NCBI RefSeq assembly: GCF_907164915.1
Contig: NC_061865.1
Coordinates: 49,635,363 to 49,699,362, forward strand
Origin: Impatiens glandulifera
Taxonomy: Eukaryota; Streptophyta; Magnoliopsida; Ericales; Balsaminaceae
Reading direction: 5' to 3'
Length of the DNA stretch: 64,000 nucleotides
Part shown: positions 1 through 11,360 of the stretch, in pieces
How the letters are laid out: each line of letters opens with the position of its first letter
Position numbering within the stretch: position 1 is the stretch's first letter
Position numbers and translations under genes: made by a program
The notes under the pieces: model-generated
Seen by the model: only the letters and a program-made list of their open reading frames with translations
Databases searched by the model: none
What the model was told of the DNA's origin: nothing

Positions 1-344
1 ACTTAATTCATTATTCCATTTTTTTTCTAATTTTTTTTTTAAGTTCTTGACAGAGAGAACATAATTACTTTTTGAATAGTTGTTAGGTAAAAAAATACTT
101 TACACAAAACTATTGTGAAGTATCATCCATATTTTCAACAAGCAATTTGATTGCTTCTCCCTTGTCGATTCGTCCTAACAGTCGAATGTAAGATGATACC
201 GTGTTGCTCTCTTTTCTATCGATATCATCAAGTCAGAAATGTACATTAATAATAATCTTATCAGTTAAACATAAAGATTATAAAATTATGTGTAAAGATT
301 TGATAAAAATCCACTTAAAACACCTAAAATATCGAACAACGCAA

Positions 345-602
345 CCTGGGACGAATTTTTCAGCCCACCCCGAAAAAATTAAAATAAATAATATTATTTT
401 ATTGTAAATATGTGAAATTACCCTATATATTTTAAACAAATTCAATATAATTCACTGTTTTGTTTATATTATTATTAAAAAATAAGAAAACTTACATTTA
501 TTCACTCGTTTTATCCAAAATTTCATCATTATATATTTACTTAAGCCCACTCTAATTATTTTTTAAGCCCACCCCACTTCCGAATCCTAGGTCCGTCCCT
601 GA
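345..602. repeat. Dispersed MITE-like repeat, copy A
   Basis: An AT-rich non-coding block bounded by the words 'gggacgaattttt' near 345 and 'ggtccgtccctg' near 590-602, with internal 'aagcccacccc' words. The same layout (a 'cccaccc' word near each side, an AT-rich middle and a 'ccgtccct' end) recurs at 30147-30416, where insertion into a pseudogene proves that it is mobile. A weaker relative lies at 36240-36440. No coding content. The left edge here is approximate. The class is probably a small TIR DNA element; this is inference from the shared ends. Confidence 0.45.
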
Positions 603-803
603 ACACAGCTTCTACCAAATGTCCTTAGTCCTCTTCAATTCATTGACATCTCTACCTTCCGGTGATGACAATTTCAACGCTCCTTTCTAGTCCGACATTA
701 ATATTTATTGTCGCAACTAAATAACTAGGACATTGACTCAATTGAAGCCCATCCCGAGTGATGCATCTTTTGAGACACCAAATGTGCGCTCTGACCTAAT
801 TGT
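603..803. other. Unassigned host DNA left of Copia-1
   Basis: This stretch is less AT-rich than its surroundings and has no recognisable gene. One frame is fairly open (two stops) and continues up to the Copia insertion point at 799-803. The right flank of the same insertion (4880 onward) is also fairly open. The two flanks may be halves of one old gene fragment, but I do not recognise a family. Confidence 0.3.
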
Positions 804-1440
804 TGTTGAGTTTTGTCCTCTTAATTGGAGAGACCTAACTTGATGTGTGCTTTATTTAGGCTTAAATTATATAATGTGAAAGGATATTATTTTTAATCTA
901 GGTTTTCAGTGAGTTTTACAGAACAATAAGAGTGAGAGTAGAGAAAATACAGATTTAGGGGTTTAAGGTAGCAGCATGAAAATATTTTCGTTTGTTAGAG
1001 TTTGCACCGTTTGATCGACTTCAAACGTTGACACTTTGTTAGTTATTTATGGAGCTAAGTTCTAAACGATAAAGATCTGTTTTTTAAAGCATCTACTTCA
1101 ATCCAAGAGAAACCAGAATTGTACAATTAATAAGGATGGTTGATCTTACTATTTATGCTCTTTGTTGTTTTTTTGCCAATTATTGTGTGATCTTGATGCA
1201 ATTGAATAGATTATAGTTTGGTTATATCTAGAGTGAACCCTTATATGTAACCTTGTTGATGATAGTGAATTATTAAATTACTTGTTCAGGTCCCGTAATT
1301 TTTACTCTCGATTTGAAGAGAGGTTTTTCCAAGCTAAAACTTGTCTTTCATTGTGGTTTCAATTTCCTTATGTTTTGTTCATCTCTTATACTCAATTACT
1401 TGGGAAAATGTTATGTTTTGAAGAATATATTTTCCTACCA
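804..1440 (+). repeat. 5' LTR of Copia-1
   Basis: Begins TGTTGAG and ends near 'tttcctacca', just before the primer-binding site. Aligns end to end with 4241-4879. Many substitutions and small indels separate the two LTRs, indicating an old insertion. Confidence 0.8.
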
Positions 1441-1485
1441 AAGTGGTATTAAAGTTTTGTTTTATTTGAGTATAAGGATGAAGCA

Positions 1486-4222
1486 TAACACATCTAGAAT
1501 GATTAGCTTGAATGACTCTAATTATAATATCTGGAAGACTAAAATGAAAAATTTGAAGTATATGAAAAGTTTTCATTTACTAGTGATCTCTTCATTTAAG
1601 CATGCAGGAAAAAAGTGTGGATGATTGAATTTTTTTTACACGGACAAGTATGTGGTTATATTCGTCAATGGGTTGATGACAATGTTCTGAACCATGTGAT
1701 CTCTATTACTGATGCTCGTACCCGCTGGACAGGTAATAATAAGTTGTTTTGATAAAACAATTGATGTTCTTAAGGTAGTTCCCCGATGACTAACTAGTTG
1801 AATAATTTTGTAAGAATTATTAATCAATTGGAGGTGATAAAACTCAGTTTTGATGACGAGATACATGCCTTATGTTTAGTTGATACTCTACCTAACTCAT
1901 GGGATATTTTTAGAACAACTTTGTCCAATTATGATTTAGATGGTGTTCTCTCAATAGATTTAATAAAAAAAAATAGTGTGTTGAATGAAGAGATGAAACT
2001 AAAGACACAAGACTATTTTTTACAATCTGAGATTTTGGTTACAGAATCCAATGTGAGAAATAAATGGGGAGATGTAAGTAATCATAACAAATCTCATGGG
2101 CTTATAATAAGTGAGCAAATGTTGAGTGTCATCATTGTGACGTGAAGGGACATATCAATAAGAAAATATTTCAAATTGAAGAAGGAGAATAAGAAGAAAC
2201 ATAACACAACCACTACTTCCAACCACAAAGAAGGAAAAAATCATGATGGTGTTTTTATTGTTGATGATTTCATAACTGTTTGTTATAATAATATTGAGAT
2301 TGTTAATGTATCTTGTGATGAGATGGACATGATAGTAGATATTGGTGTTTCTACTCATGCTACATCACAACGAGATTTTTTTCTCAACAAATGAGGTTGG
2401 TGATTTTGGTATTGCTCTTATGGGTAGTATTGATCAAGCTAAAGTGGTTGGAATTAGTAATGATTGTGTTGATGACCAATGAAACTACTCTTGTTCTAAA
2501 AAGGGTTAAACATATTCCTAATATTCGTTTCAATCTTTTATCAGATAAAAAATTGGATGATGAAGGTTTTTGTAATTATTTTTCTAGTGGTGAATGAAAG
2601 CTTAAAATGGAATCGATAGTTGTTGCTAAAGGCAATAGACTTTCAAATTTGTATACTGTTCATTCTGAAATATCTAAATTTTACATCAACCCTTGTGAAA
2701 CCGATTCTTCTTCTGAGTTGTGACACAAACGTTTGACTCATATTAGCGAAAAAATCTTAACTATGTTGGCTAAGAAAAATGTGATATGTGGGGTTTCAAA
2801 TGTGAACTTGAAGAGATGAACAAAATGTTTGGCTGGAAAATAAAGGCGAGTAATTGAAAAGAAAGTCAGAATTACTAGACTTAGTGCATTCTAATGTATG
2901 TGGTCCAATAAAGTCAAGATCACTTGGTGGTGCATACTACTTTATAACCTTCATTGATGAATATTATCGAAAAATTTGGGTCTATACATTCAAGATAAAG
3001 ATTAAGTTCTAGACACATTCAAAGTGTTTCAAGCCTCGGTTGAAAGGAAAACTGGAAAAAAGGTGAAGTGTATTTGAACGGATAACGAGTGAGAGTACAT
3101 TGGGCATTTTGATGAGTATTGTCGACAGCAAGGTAAACGTCACCAAAAATCGTCTCTGAAAACAACATAGTTAAATGGGTTGGATGATATAATGAATAGG
3201 ACACTGATGGAAAGGGTTAGGTGTGTGCTTTCATAAGCAAAGTTGCTAAAATACTTTTGGGGTGAAGCATTGAATATAGTGGGCATTGTGTTAAATCTCA
3301 CACCATATATTCCTTTGAACTTTGATGTGCCGAACCATGTTTGGAGTGGTAAAAATGTCTATTATGACCATCTTAAAGTATTTGGGTGTATGATTATATG
3401 CATGTTCTAAAAGATGAGAGATCAAAGTTGGAAGACAATACCAAGAAGTGTGTTTTTTCTCGGCTATGGATTGGATGAGTTTGAATATCGTTTTTTTAAT
3501 CCAATTAATAAGAAGTTTATTCGTAGTCGCAATATTGTATTTATGGAGGATTATACCATTGAAGATATCGATAAAATAGACGAGGTTGTTCCCACTCAAG
3601 TATATGAGAAGATGGTTAAAATGTATTTAATTCTAGTTGCTCCTAAATTGATAAGCATCAACAATGATTAAACTGGAAATCAAGGTATGAATTTACATTA
3701 TGATAATTTTTAAATATTAATGATTTTGTTGATGTTAACTCTAATAGTGAATCTAATGTTGGAAATACTAATGAGCAAGGGAATCAAAATGTTGAGGAGT
3801 CCATTTCTTTTAATGAAACAAGACGGTCTACTCGTGAGAGACGTCCTTTAGTTAGAAACCCAACAAATGAGTGTGTATTTTTTTACTAATGGTGGAGATT
3901 TTTAGAGTTTTCGAAAAAAAATTGGAAAGTGAAAATAAAAATGAATGGATGAATGCCATGGAAGATGAGATATAATTTTTTTGTGTGAATAAAAATTTTA
4001 AGTTAACAAGTTGTATAAGGGCAGTAAGGCTTTGAAAAATTGATGGTTTATCGGTTGAAGCAAGATGAGAATAATTCACAACCTAGATATAAAACTCGAT
4101 TGGTTGTAAAAGGCTTATTGCAAATAAAATATGCTAATGGATCAGATATGATGACAAAGTTGTTGTCGCGAAACAAGTTTGAGTTATGTCGCTCGGTTGA
4201 CGAGTTGACATTTCCCTCCAAC
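1486..4222 (+). pseudogene. Decayed Copia gag-pol without RT core
   Basis: Pieces in order on the plus strand: gag start ([10 protein letters not shown], 1521-1550); gag UBN2-like region (LPNSWDIFRTTLSNYDLDGV, 1880-1955); CCHC zinc knuckle CHHCDVKGHIN around 2128-2160; protease around 2330-2385 with VDIGVSTHAT in place of the usual D-S/T-G-A-S motif; GAG-pre-integrase near 2700-2830; integrase from about 2870, where the first catalytic Asp reads Asn (HSNVCGP); a remnant with MNAMEDEI near 3950; then KTRLVVKG at 4090. The last piece jumps straight to DMMTKLLSRNKFELC at 4146-4190, which resembles the C-terminal tail of Copia pol. Many stops and frameshifts break the frame. The RT and RNase H domains are absent. 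Not functional. Confidence 0.85.
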
Positions 4223-4240
4223 TAGTCGGTTGAGGGAGTT

Positions 4241-4879
4241 TGTTAGGTTTTTTACTCATAGTTAGAGAGACCCAATTTGGTGTGAATTTTATTTAGACCT
4301 AGAGTATGTAATGTGAATGAACATTATTTTTCATCTAGTTTTTTAGTGGGTTTTACAAAACAACAAGCAAGGGAGAAGAGGAAAATCATATTTAGGGGTT
4401 TGAAGTATCAGTTGGAGAAGATTTCCGTTCGTCGAAATTTGCACCGTTTGATTGACTTCAAACGTTGACAACTTGTTGGTTATTTCTAGGGCTACAATTT
4501 GAACGGTGAAGATCTATTTTCTGAAGCTTCTAAGTCTATTTAAGAGAAACCAGAATTGCAGAATTGATAAGGTTGGTTGATCTTGCTCTTTTTGCTCTTT
4601 ATTGTTATTTTCAAGTTTGTTGTGTGATCTTGATGCAGTTGATTAGACTATAATTTGGTTATATCTAGCTTGAACCCTTACTTGTAATCTTGTTGATGAT
4701 AGTAGATTGTTAAGTGACCTATTCAGATCCCGTGGTTTTTACTCTCGAATTGAAAAGAAGTTTTGCCATGCTAAAACTTGTCTTGTATTGTTGTTTCAAT
4801 TTCTTTTTATTTTGTTCATCTCTTATACTCAATTAGTTGAGAAAGTGTTTTGTTTTGAAAATAATTTTCCCACAAACAA
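4241..4879 (+). repeat. 3' LTR of Copia-1
   Basis: Begins TGTTAGG directly after the purine tract 'tgagggag' (4231-4238) and ends near 'ttttcccaca'. Homologous to 804-1440. Confidence 0.8.
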
Positions 4880-4884
4880 ATTGT

Positions 4885-6655
4885 TGCTTCAATTATCGAT
4901 AATTGAGTAGGACAATTGTACTCGATTGATGTTTGTCATTATGACGAGGATGTTAGTCTTGAACCCACCTCGCAAGGTGCACTAACAATGACACTATATG
5001 AAAGTGTCGGCCTATCAACGATGACCCATCACCCATATGTTAATGTCAACATTTATCATACATTATTGGCCCATTAACCGGAATGCATAGCAATGTCAAC
5101 TACGCAACTTGTTACTAGAGACACCGATTCAACTTCGACTCACCAGACTAACCCGTGGTTTGAGGAAATTTGTAGAGTTTCCACCATTGAGTGGTTTGTT
5201 ATGTATTGATTTTTCATGTTAGAAGGTTTTTATGTTTTAATTTGCGTCTTATGATATTTTTTTAAACTTATCACAATGATTATCATAAATAATTTTGTAT
5301 TAATTTATTTGTTTTAAGGTATCTTAATAAAAACATGAACTATTAGGCGGTACTTGAGGCAACCACAACCAAGAGAATTTCTTTTCAACAATGAGCAAGC
5401 ACCGAGCCTAACTTGATATGGTTAACATCATTATCAAAGATGTGAAATTGTGAAGTATAACAAAGGTAATTTGCCCAACACCACCAATCTCACGAGTACA
5501 CAAAATAAAATAAAAACAAGGTGCACTAAAAAGATTTGAATAAAATTACATAAAACAAGTCAATTAATTTAAAATGCTTTATAAAATGATAAGAGGGAAA
5601 ATATTAGATTTAAATAAAAATTACATAAAAACTTAAAATCAAATAAACTCCTAAGATAGACAATCCCCACTCCACTGATAACTGACCACTCACTCCCAGT
5701 CCCCAGGTTACAAAATTAAATGAGAGAATTTGACAGCTCACATTTATGAAGCTTGGGGAAAGAGATTACCGATTCCGTAGGTTACTCGCTACATGACACC
5801 GACCTTTATAGCAGGACAGCCTTGTTTTTTATCGGTTAATGGCTTTGTCATGGTCAGGATTTCAAATTTGTCAAACTCACTTTGAGAGTGAGAGGAACTC
5901 TTAAACTAGTATGCATAAAAAAATCTATAAAATATTTGATAAATTTTAAATAATAACTAATCAATGAATTGTAGATAAATTAATATATTTTATAATATAT
6001 TTAATTATAATATAATTTATTATTAATCTATTTAAATTTATAAAACAAATTATTTATAATATATATATTTTTTTTAATAAACATATATTATTTTACAATA
6101 TTTTATATTAATTTAAAAATAGACCAAAACAATTTTTTTATCTTATGCTTTTAATATATATATATTATAAAGATAAGACTTTAACCAACTAAACTAACGT
6201 AACTTTATATATTAAATTCATACGGAGATAAATTTTCGAACATTTATATTTTTTTATTAATTTTATAAGTTTTATTTTTTTTAATATTAAATGATAAAAT
6301 TCTTAATATAAGCTGATTAGTTTTTTTTTAATTAGCAGTCATACACAAAATTATAAATATTAATCAAAATTTTAAGTAATTTAGTGGTTAAAGTGTTAAT
6401 AATATATAATAAAGACCAATATATTAGGGACAACTTTTCAACTGTTATAAAAATCTTTATGATGAAACACGGATGGTTAAGTATGAGAATAAGAATAAGA
6501 ATGTTAATTTTCCAAAGTGAAAAGAAAAAAAATGATAATGAGATGGTTAAGTGCAAAATGCTTGAAGTGGCCCCACTTTGATGAGAGGTCCATTAGAGAA
6601 ACAAATCATATATTAATGGTTAAATATGTGAATGAGATGGTTGATTGACTGAAGT
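4885..6655. other. Unassigned intergenic DNA
   Basis: No gene recognised. The part at 4911-5205 is less AT-rich and reads open in one plus-strand frame with a single stop (ISIDVCHYDEDVSLE-like start). It may be a decayed exon of unknown origin. From about 5930 to 6400 the sequence is almost pure A/T without clear period. A word 'accaactaaactaacg' near 6184 resembles a reversed SINE A box, but no B box was found at the right distance. Confidence 0.3.
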
Positions 6656-6800
6656 AGGTCTGCAAATGAACCAATTCGAGCGTAAGCTAACTCGACTCGA
6701 GCTCGAACGAGTTAATAAATTTGAGCTCAAACTCGACTCGACTATTTACATACAAGCCTAGCTCGACCTGAAAGTTTGAACTAAAATTAAATTTTCAATC
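6656..6800. repeat. Short repeat with CGAG/CTCGA motifs
   Basis: Begins 'taggtctgcaaatgaacc' and runs into alternating 'ctcgactcgagctcgaacgag' type words. Such ends ('gggtgcaaacgagccgagc' type) are typical of small plant DNA transposons. The far end of the element is not clear here, so only the motif block is annotated. Confidence 0.35.
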
Positions 6801-6899
6801 TCGAATTCGAGCTTTAATTCAAACTAAAATTTATTTTCAAAATGAAAATATCAAATTTCTATACCTATTAAATATTCCAAACATGACATTTTAAAATGA

Positions 6900-9727
6900 A
6901 AATAAGAATGTGTAACTATGAAAAAACCCTTTCTCGGTTTTGGTTCCACAAAAAGTTTGAGGTTCGAGAATTTCAACAATGGTTTGCGTATCAGAAATAT
7001 TCTTTTTTATATAAAATATTACTTTAAAAGATTTAAATAATTTATGACAGCTTTTGAAATTAATTATAAAAATAACTAATTTTTGTCAAATTTAAATAAT
7101 CCGGAGGATTTGTGAAAATCCGTTGTTTAAATTAATTAAAAATAATTAATTTAAAAGATTATTTATTTGAAAATACAGTCATCAATTGATTTTTGAAAAT
7201 CAATAAAAGTGGCATACATGTACAAACATATTGGCTAGAGTTTCTTTTAATTCGTAGTTTGGTGATACTCGGAAAATGACTTTTGTAGTTTAATTATCCT
7301 CCGCACCGTTTTAAAAATTGTCTATAATTATAAATTTGGATTTTGAAAATCGATTTATAACGCTTTATTTTAACTAATTATTCTTCCGGTCTTAGGCATG
7401 CAAAAGTTTTAGCGTTATTTAAATATTATAAAAATAATATTGAAATGCTAGTACTTGTTGCTGATGACAACTAGGGAGGAAAATACTTGAAGAATATCAG
7501 TCATTCAAAGGCATTAGGGTTTAAACATAAATTTCATTCAAGCCTTTATCATATTTTTTTTGGAAATATCCCATAAATATTTTGAAATCATTTTTTAATT
7601 TTTTGGGATTTTTAAAAACTGGTTAAGGTTTCAAAACAACAAAAATAATTTTGAATTTTGTAAAGGGGAACCAAATACGTCTTATGACCGGTGTCTTAGG
7701 CCTTGAGTTCGTTTTCATTAGTCGGGGTCTAAGACCCTCAGTCGGACCCATTGGTCAAGGTTAAGAGGCCTCGGTCTGGGTGCTAAGAACTCTCGGTGTA
7801 GGGCTAGAATTCTCGATCGGGTGTCGGAATTCTCGATCGAACATGTCTGTCATGGATGAAAAACCTCGATTTGAGTGTTAAGGACTCTTTGTCCAAGGCT
7901 AGAATTCTCGATTTGGTGTCGGAATTCTTTGTCATAGCTGAAGATCATCTTTTGGACATCTCTTTCCTCGAGGAAGAACACCGGTCAGACCTCTCGGTCC
8001 TAGATGAAAAGAGGTCAGATCTCTCAGTCCTCGGTCCTCAAGAACATCAAAATTGAAGGTTTTGCAATTTTGATGGAGGCTTGGATTCTTCGATCCAAGG
8101 GCCTGAGTAGCTTCACAAATCTCCTAAGAACATTTAGAACATCATCCCAATGTATCAATCGACCTTGGTGATGATCAATTTGTTTAAAATTGTTTGTAGC
8201 CAAAAATCGAGTTTTTTGGTTTTAAAGTTGTTTTGAGGTGAAATGATCTAGCCAATAGCTTCTTATACCTCATATACTTGATTGATACCAAAACAAGAAC
8301 ACTAACTGTTCATTTGGACCAATTCAAAACTCAAATTTTTTTAATTATTTTGAAATTTTATATTTTGATCAAATAAGACCGGGATGGATATAACATGATC
8401 CAAATAGTTGTCCAACATAATTAGAAACATGTTGGGAAACTTTTTGAGTTGTTGTTCTTGATGATTAACCCCAAGAACAACAAACCTATTTTTTTTAATT
8501 TTTAAAATTCAAATTTTTGGTTTTTCTGTTTAATGTTGATTGATTGATTCTAACCTAAATAGAAAGCTTAGAAATGATTATAGAATCGATTTCCAATCTT
8601 AAAATCAAACAACCAGACAATATACAAACTTATGAAAACTAAAATATAAAATTTCAATTTCAAATTGGAAGTATGAATTAAATGATGATTAGAAGCATAT
8701 CAATAATTGGAGAACACTCCTTAGATCTTATAGAATGATTGGAAACTTTTGGATGCCTAGATCCAAGCTTTAGAGCCTTATACAAATATTTCAAAAAAAA
8801 TCCGAAAGCTTGAAGTTTTAATGACGAATTTTATGTAAATCACGAATTGAAGTTTGAGAGTGGATCTCTTGGTTTCGGATTTGTTTAGGGAGACTATTTA
8901 TAGCCTCTCGAAGTCGGTTGATCCATCCAAGTGGATTGAATTAGTCAAAATCTAATTATGGTATTTTTGTTGTTCTTCATCCAACTAGCGGAATAGGGAT
9001 GATTAATCCCTATTGATGTAGCTGAAATGATCACTAAAGTAGGTGATTCATATTTTTAATTAGCCGATTTAGTTGACTATCGACTATATTCCAACTTTGA
9101 GAAATCAAAGGATGAGACATCATTCTTATCTCTACGGCGTCGCGATGAAGAAAACGATGGCAGTCGAAACGATGGTTGCTTCATGGGTGCATGGTCCTTT
9201 CGTAGTAGCGGGCGCATTTGGATGCGGTCGCGCTTGTAGCTTTATTTCCAAATTTTGGCTACACCTGATTATGATTTTATTTTTATTTTTAAAACCTTAA
9301 GGGTTTGTTTGATATTGAATTTTTTCACCTTTTAGCTTTAATTTCTATCTTTTTAAATACATAAAATATTAAAATATGACAAATATTTTACCAATTTATT
9401 TTCTTTTCTTTTCTATATTTTAGGGTTAAATAAATAATTTTTAGGGATGAAATGGGTACCTTACTTCATACTAAATTATTTATTTTAATCCCTTGATTTT
9501 TTCTAAAATTATTTTAAGATAATACAAGTATAACATTTATCCCATTTTTTTTTATTTTGGCCATTTTCCTTAATTATTTAAATTTTAATTATTACAATAA
9601 TTAATCTAATTAATTGTTCTAATTAGATTTTGGCCTGGAGTTAATCATTTTGATTTTATGTATTCAAAAATAAATCAAAATAATTATTTTAATTTTATAA
9701 ATTGAGTATGTAGATTTTTAGTGCTTA
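6900..9727 (+). repeat. Large unclassified repeat R1, plus copy
   Basis: About 2.8 kb that matches, in reverse complement and in the same order, the region 48306-51530. Matching landmarks: 'aaaccctttctcggtt' (6925) against 'aaagggtttttccgggg' (51510); 'catacatgtacaaac' (7212) against 'gtttgtacacgtatg' (51211); the block of 'tctcggtc' motifs 7680-8060 against 50060-50560; the 'gactatcgactatattccaac' area (9075) against 49075; the end 'tagatttttagtgctta' (9711) against 48306. It has no long ORF and no recognised domain. It could be a long LTR or the non-coding part of a large LTR element. Class unknown. Confidence 0.7.
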
Positions 9728-9731
9728 TAAA

Positions 9732-10567
9732 TTGTTAAAGCAATGGAATACAACGGTCATAACATTGATTCTCAAAACTGCGGTACCTGAGAAAATACAA
9801 GATTTCAGACCAATTTCCTGCTGCAATGTGATTTATAAAATCATTTCTAAACGATTTAAAAATGTCATAGGAAAAATTATAAATCTTAACCAATCTACAT
9901 TCATGCCCGGTAGGAGAATCTCTCATAATATTCTTTGCATGCAGAGCCTTTTAAAAGGCTACGGGAATAAAAAAATATCCCCGAGAATGGCTTTCAAAAT
10001 AGATATCAAGAAAGCTTTCGACTCTGTTAGATGGGAAGTCATTCGAGACTTTATGGTTGTATCTGCTTTTCCTATGATTTTTATTGATTGGATTATGCAG
10101 TGCGTTTCATCATCCTACTTTGTTGTTAGCGTCAATGGAGTCCACGGAGGCTATTTCAAGGGTGAAAACGGGGTAAGACAAGGGAACCCCCTCCCCTCTC
10201 TTCTTACATTTTTGTAACTATCATGGCGATCTTTGAGAGCATCTTCGCGATGTTCCGAAAGAATCGTCCATACATCTTTCACCCATTCTGTGAGGTAAAG
10301 GAGGTAACCCATTTATGCTTTGCTGACGATTTGTTCATTCTAGCGCACGCAAACATTGATTCCATTAAAACTATTAGGGTTGCACTAACGTTCTTTTCTG
10401 AGGATACATGTTTAACTATTAATGAAAGAAAAAGTGTGGCATTTTATGGAGACGTGAATGACGAAACGAAGTAGGACATCTTCAACATCATGGGCATTAA
10501 GGAAGGCAGTTTTCCCGTAAGGTACTTAGGAATTCCGTTAACCAACAAAATAGTCGATGGGCTAAAA
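9732..10567 (+). pseudogene. L1-type LINE reverse transcriptase fragment
   Basis: Encodes the middle of a non-LTR retrotransposon RT. Visible motifs: DFRPISCCNVIYKIISK, FKIDIKKAFDSV (RT motif A, catalytic Asp), GVRQGNPL at the end of the first frame, then after a frameshift near 10215 CFADDLFIL (the FADD catalytic motif), and finally VRYLGIPLTNK near 10518-10550. The N-terminal endonuclease and the C-terminal zf-RVT region are missing. It starts directly at the end of repeat R1 (9727). A fragment of the same or a close family, on the minus strand at 26630-28285, carries the complementary 3' half. Dead copy. Confidence 0.9.
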
Positions 10568-10689
10568 TAATGATGTTACAATTTGAGAAGCTACTTCTGA
10601 AAAATAATTATATATGCTTACTTACTACTTTATTGGTTGTCTCTTAATCTTCAGGTGATTGAGGAATCTACTTATGGCCCCTAACAAGA

Positions 10690-11360
10690 TAATCTAGAAG
10701 TGTAAATAAGTATTTGTCTCAAGTTGATGAGGTGTCTCCTAGTAAAGATGAGGACAATACAAAGAAAAGCTTGTTGCGGGTAAGTTTTCCCTTTGTCAAC
10801 ATCTACTCTTCTTTGTTTTCTTGGAATCCTAACTTTGCTCTTTTGTATTATGTTTCGAAAATCACAGATTGTATTTATCTTTTTGTCCTTTTATTTAGTT
10901 TTTCTTTGTTTGGTCGACTTGGTTTGAACTGACATTTGTATGATTACCTCAAATGAGGAACTTATTCTACATTTAAATGGTTTTCATATTGTAGAAAAGG
11001 AAATTTTCTAACATGTTAGAGTTGCAATTGGACCAAGGGTGAGTTTGAACGCTTCTATAATGCCTACTGTAAGCATGGAAAAGACTGGAAAAAAAGTTTC
11101 TTATGATCTCCCAATGGACTTATGGCTTCCATGTGTTTCACTTTTAAAATTCTTATTTTTTCTTGAATAAGTCATTTTTGTTATAGTCTAAAGTTGTTTA
11201 ATGGTTCACTGCCTGAAATTAATATAGATAATATTTTCTCCATCTACCACCTGCATTTTAAACTCTTCCTAACATTCTTATGGTTCTAGGTTGTTGTTGC
11301 AATGCGAAATCGATATGTGGAAATGGTTGAGGCTCTTTACACGATGAACAGGGTAACCTT
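10690..11360 (+). other. Possible decayed exons of an unknown gene
   Basis: Three short exon-like stretches carry plausible splice sites. The first is about 10705-10780 (KYLSQVDEVSPSKDEDNTKK) followed by the donor GTAAGT. The second is about 10995-11037 after 'tattgtag' (KRKFSNMLELQLDQ) followed by GTGAGT. The third is about 11290-11352 after 'ggttctag' (VVVAMRNRYVEMVEALYTMN) followed by GTAACC. Phases do not join cleanly between the second and third. I do not recognise the family. It may be a fragment of a host gene carried along by a transposon. Confidence 0.3.

Larger units (their letters stand above)
799..4884 (+). mobile_element. Copia-1: LTR retrotransposon, deletion derivative
   Basis: Two roughly 635-bp LTRs (about 804-1440 and 4241-4879) share long identical stretches, such as 'tttgcaccgtttgat' and 'cttgttgatgatagt'. 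The 5' LTR is followed at about 1443 by 'tggtattaaag', a typical Copia primer-binding site complementary to initiator tRNA-Met. A purine tract 'tgagggag' precedes the 3' LTR. The candidate target-site duplication is 'attgt' at 799-803 and 4880-4884. Between the LTRs are decayed gag, protease, integrase and the extreme C-terminus of pol, but no reverse-transcriptase core. The LTRs have diverged clearly, so the insertion is old. Exact LTR ends are uncertain by a few bases. Confidence 0.85.
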
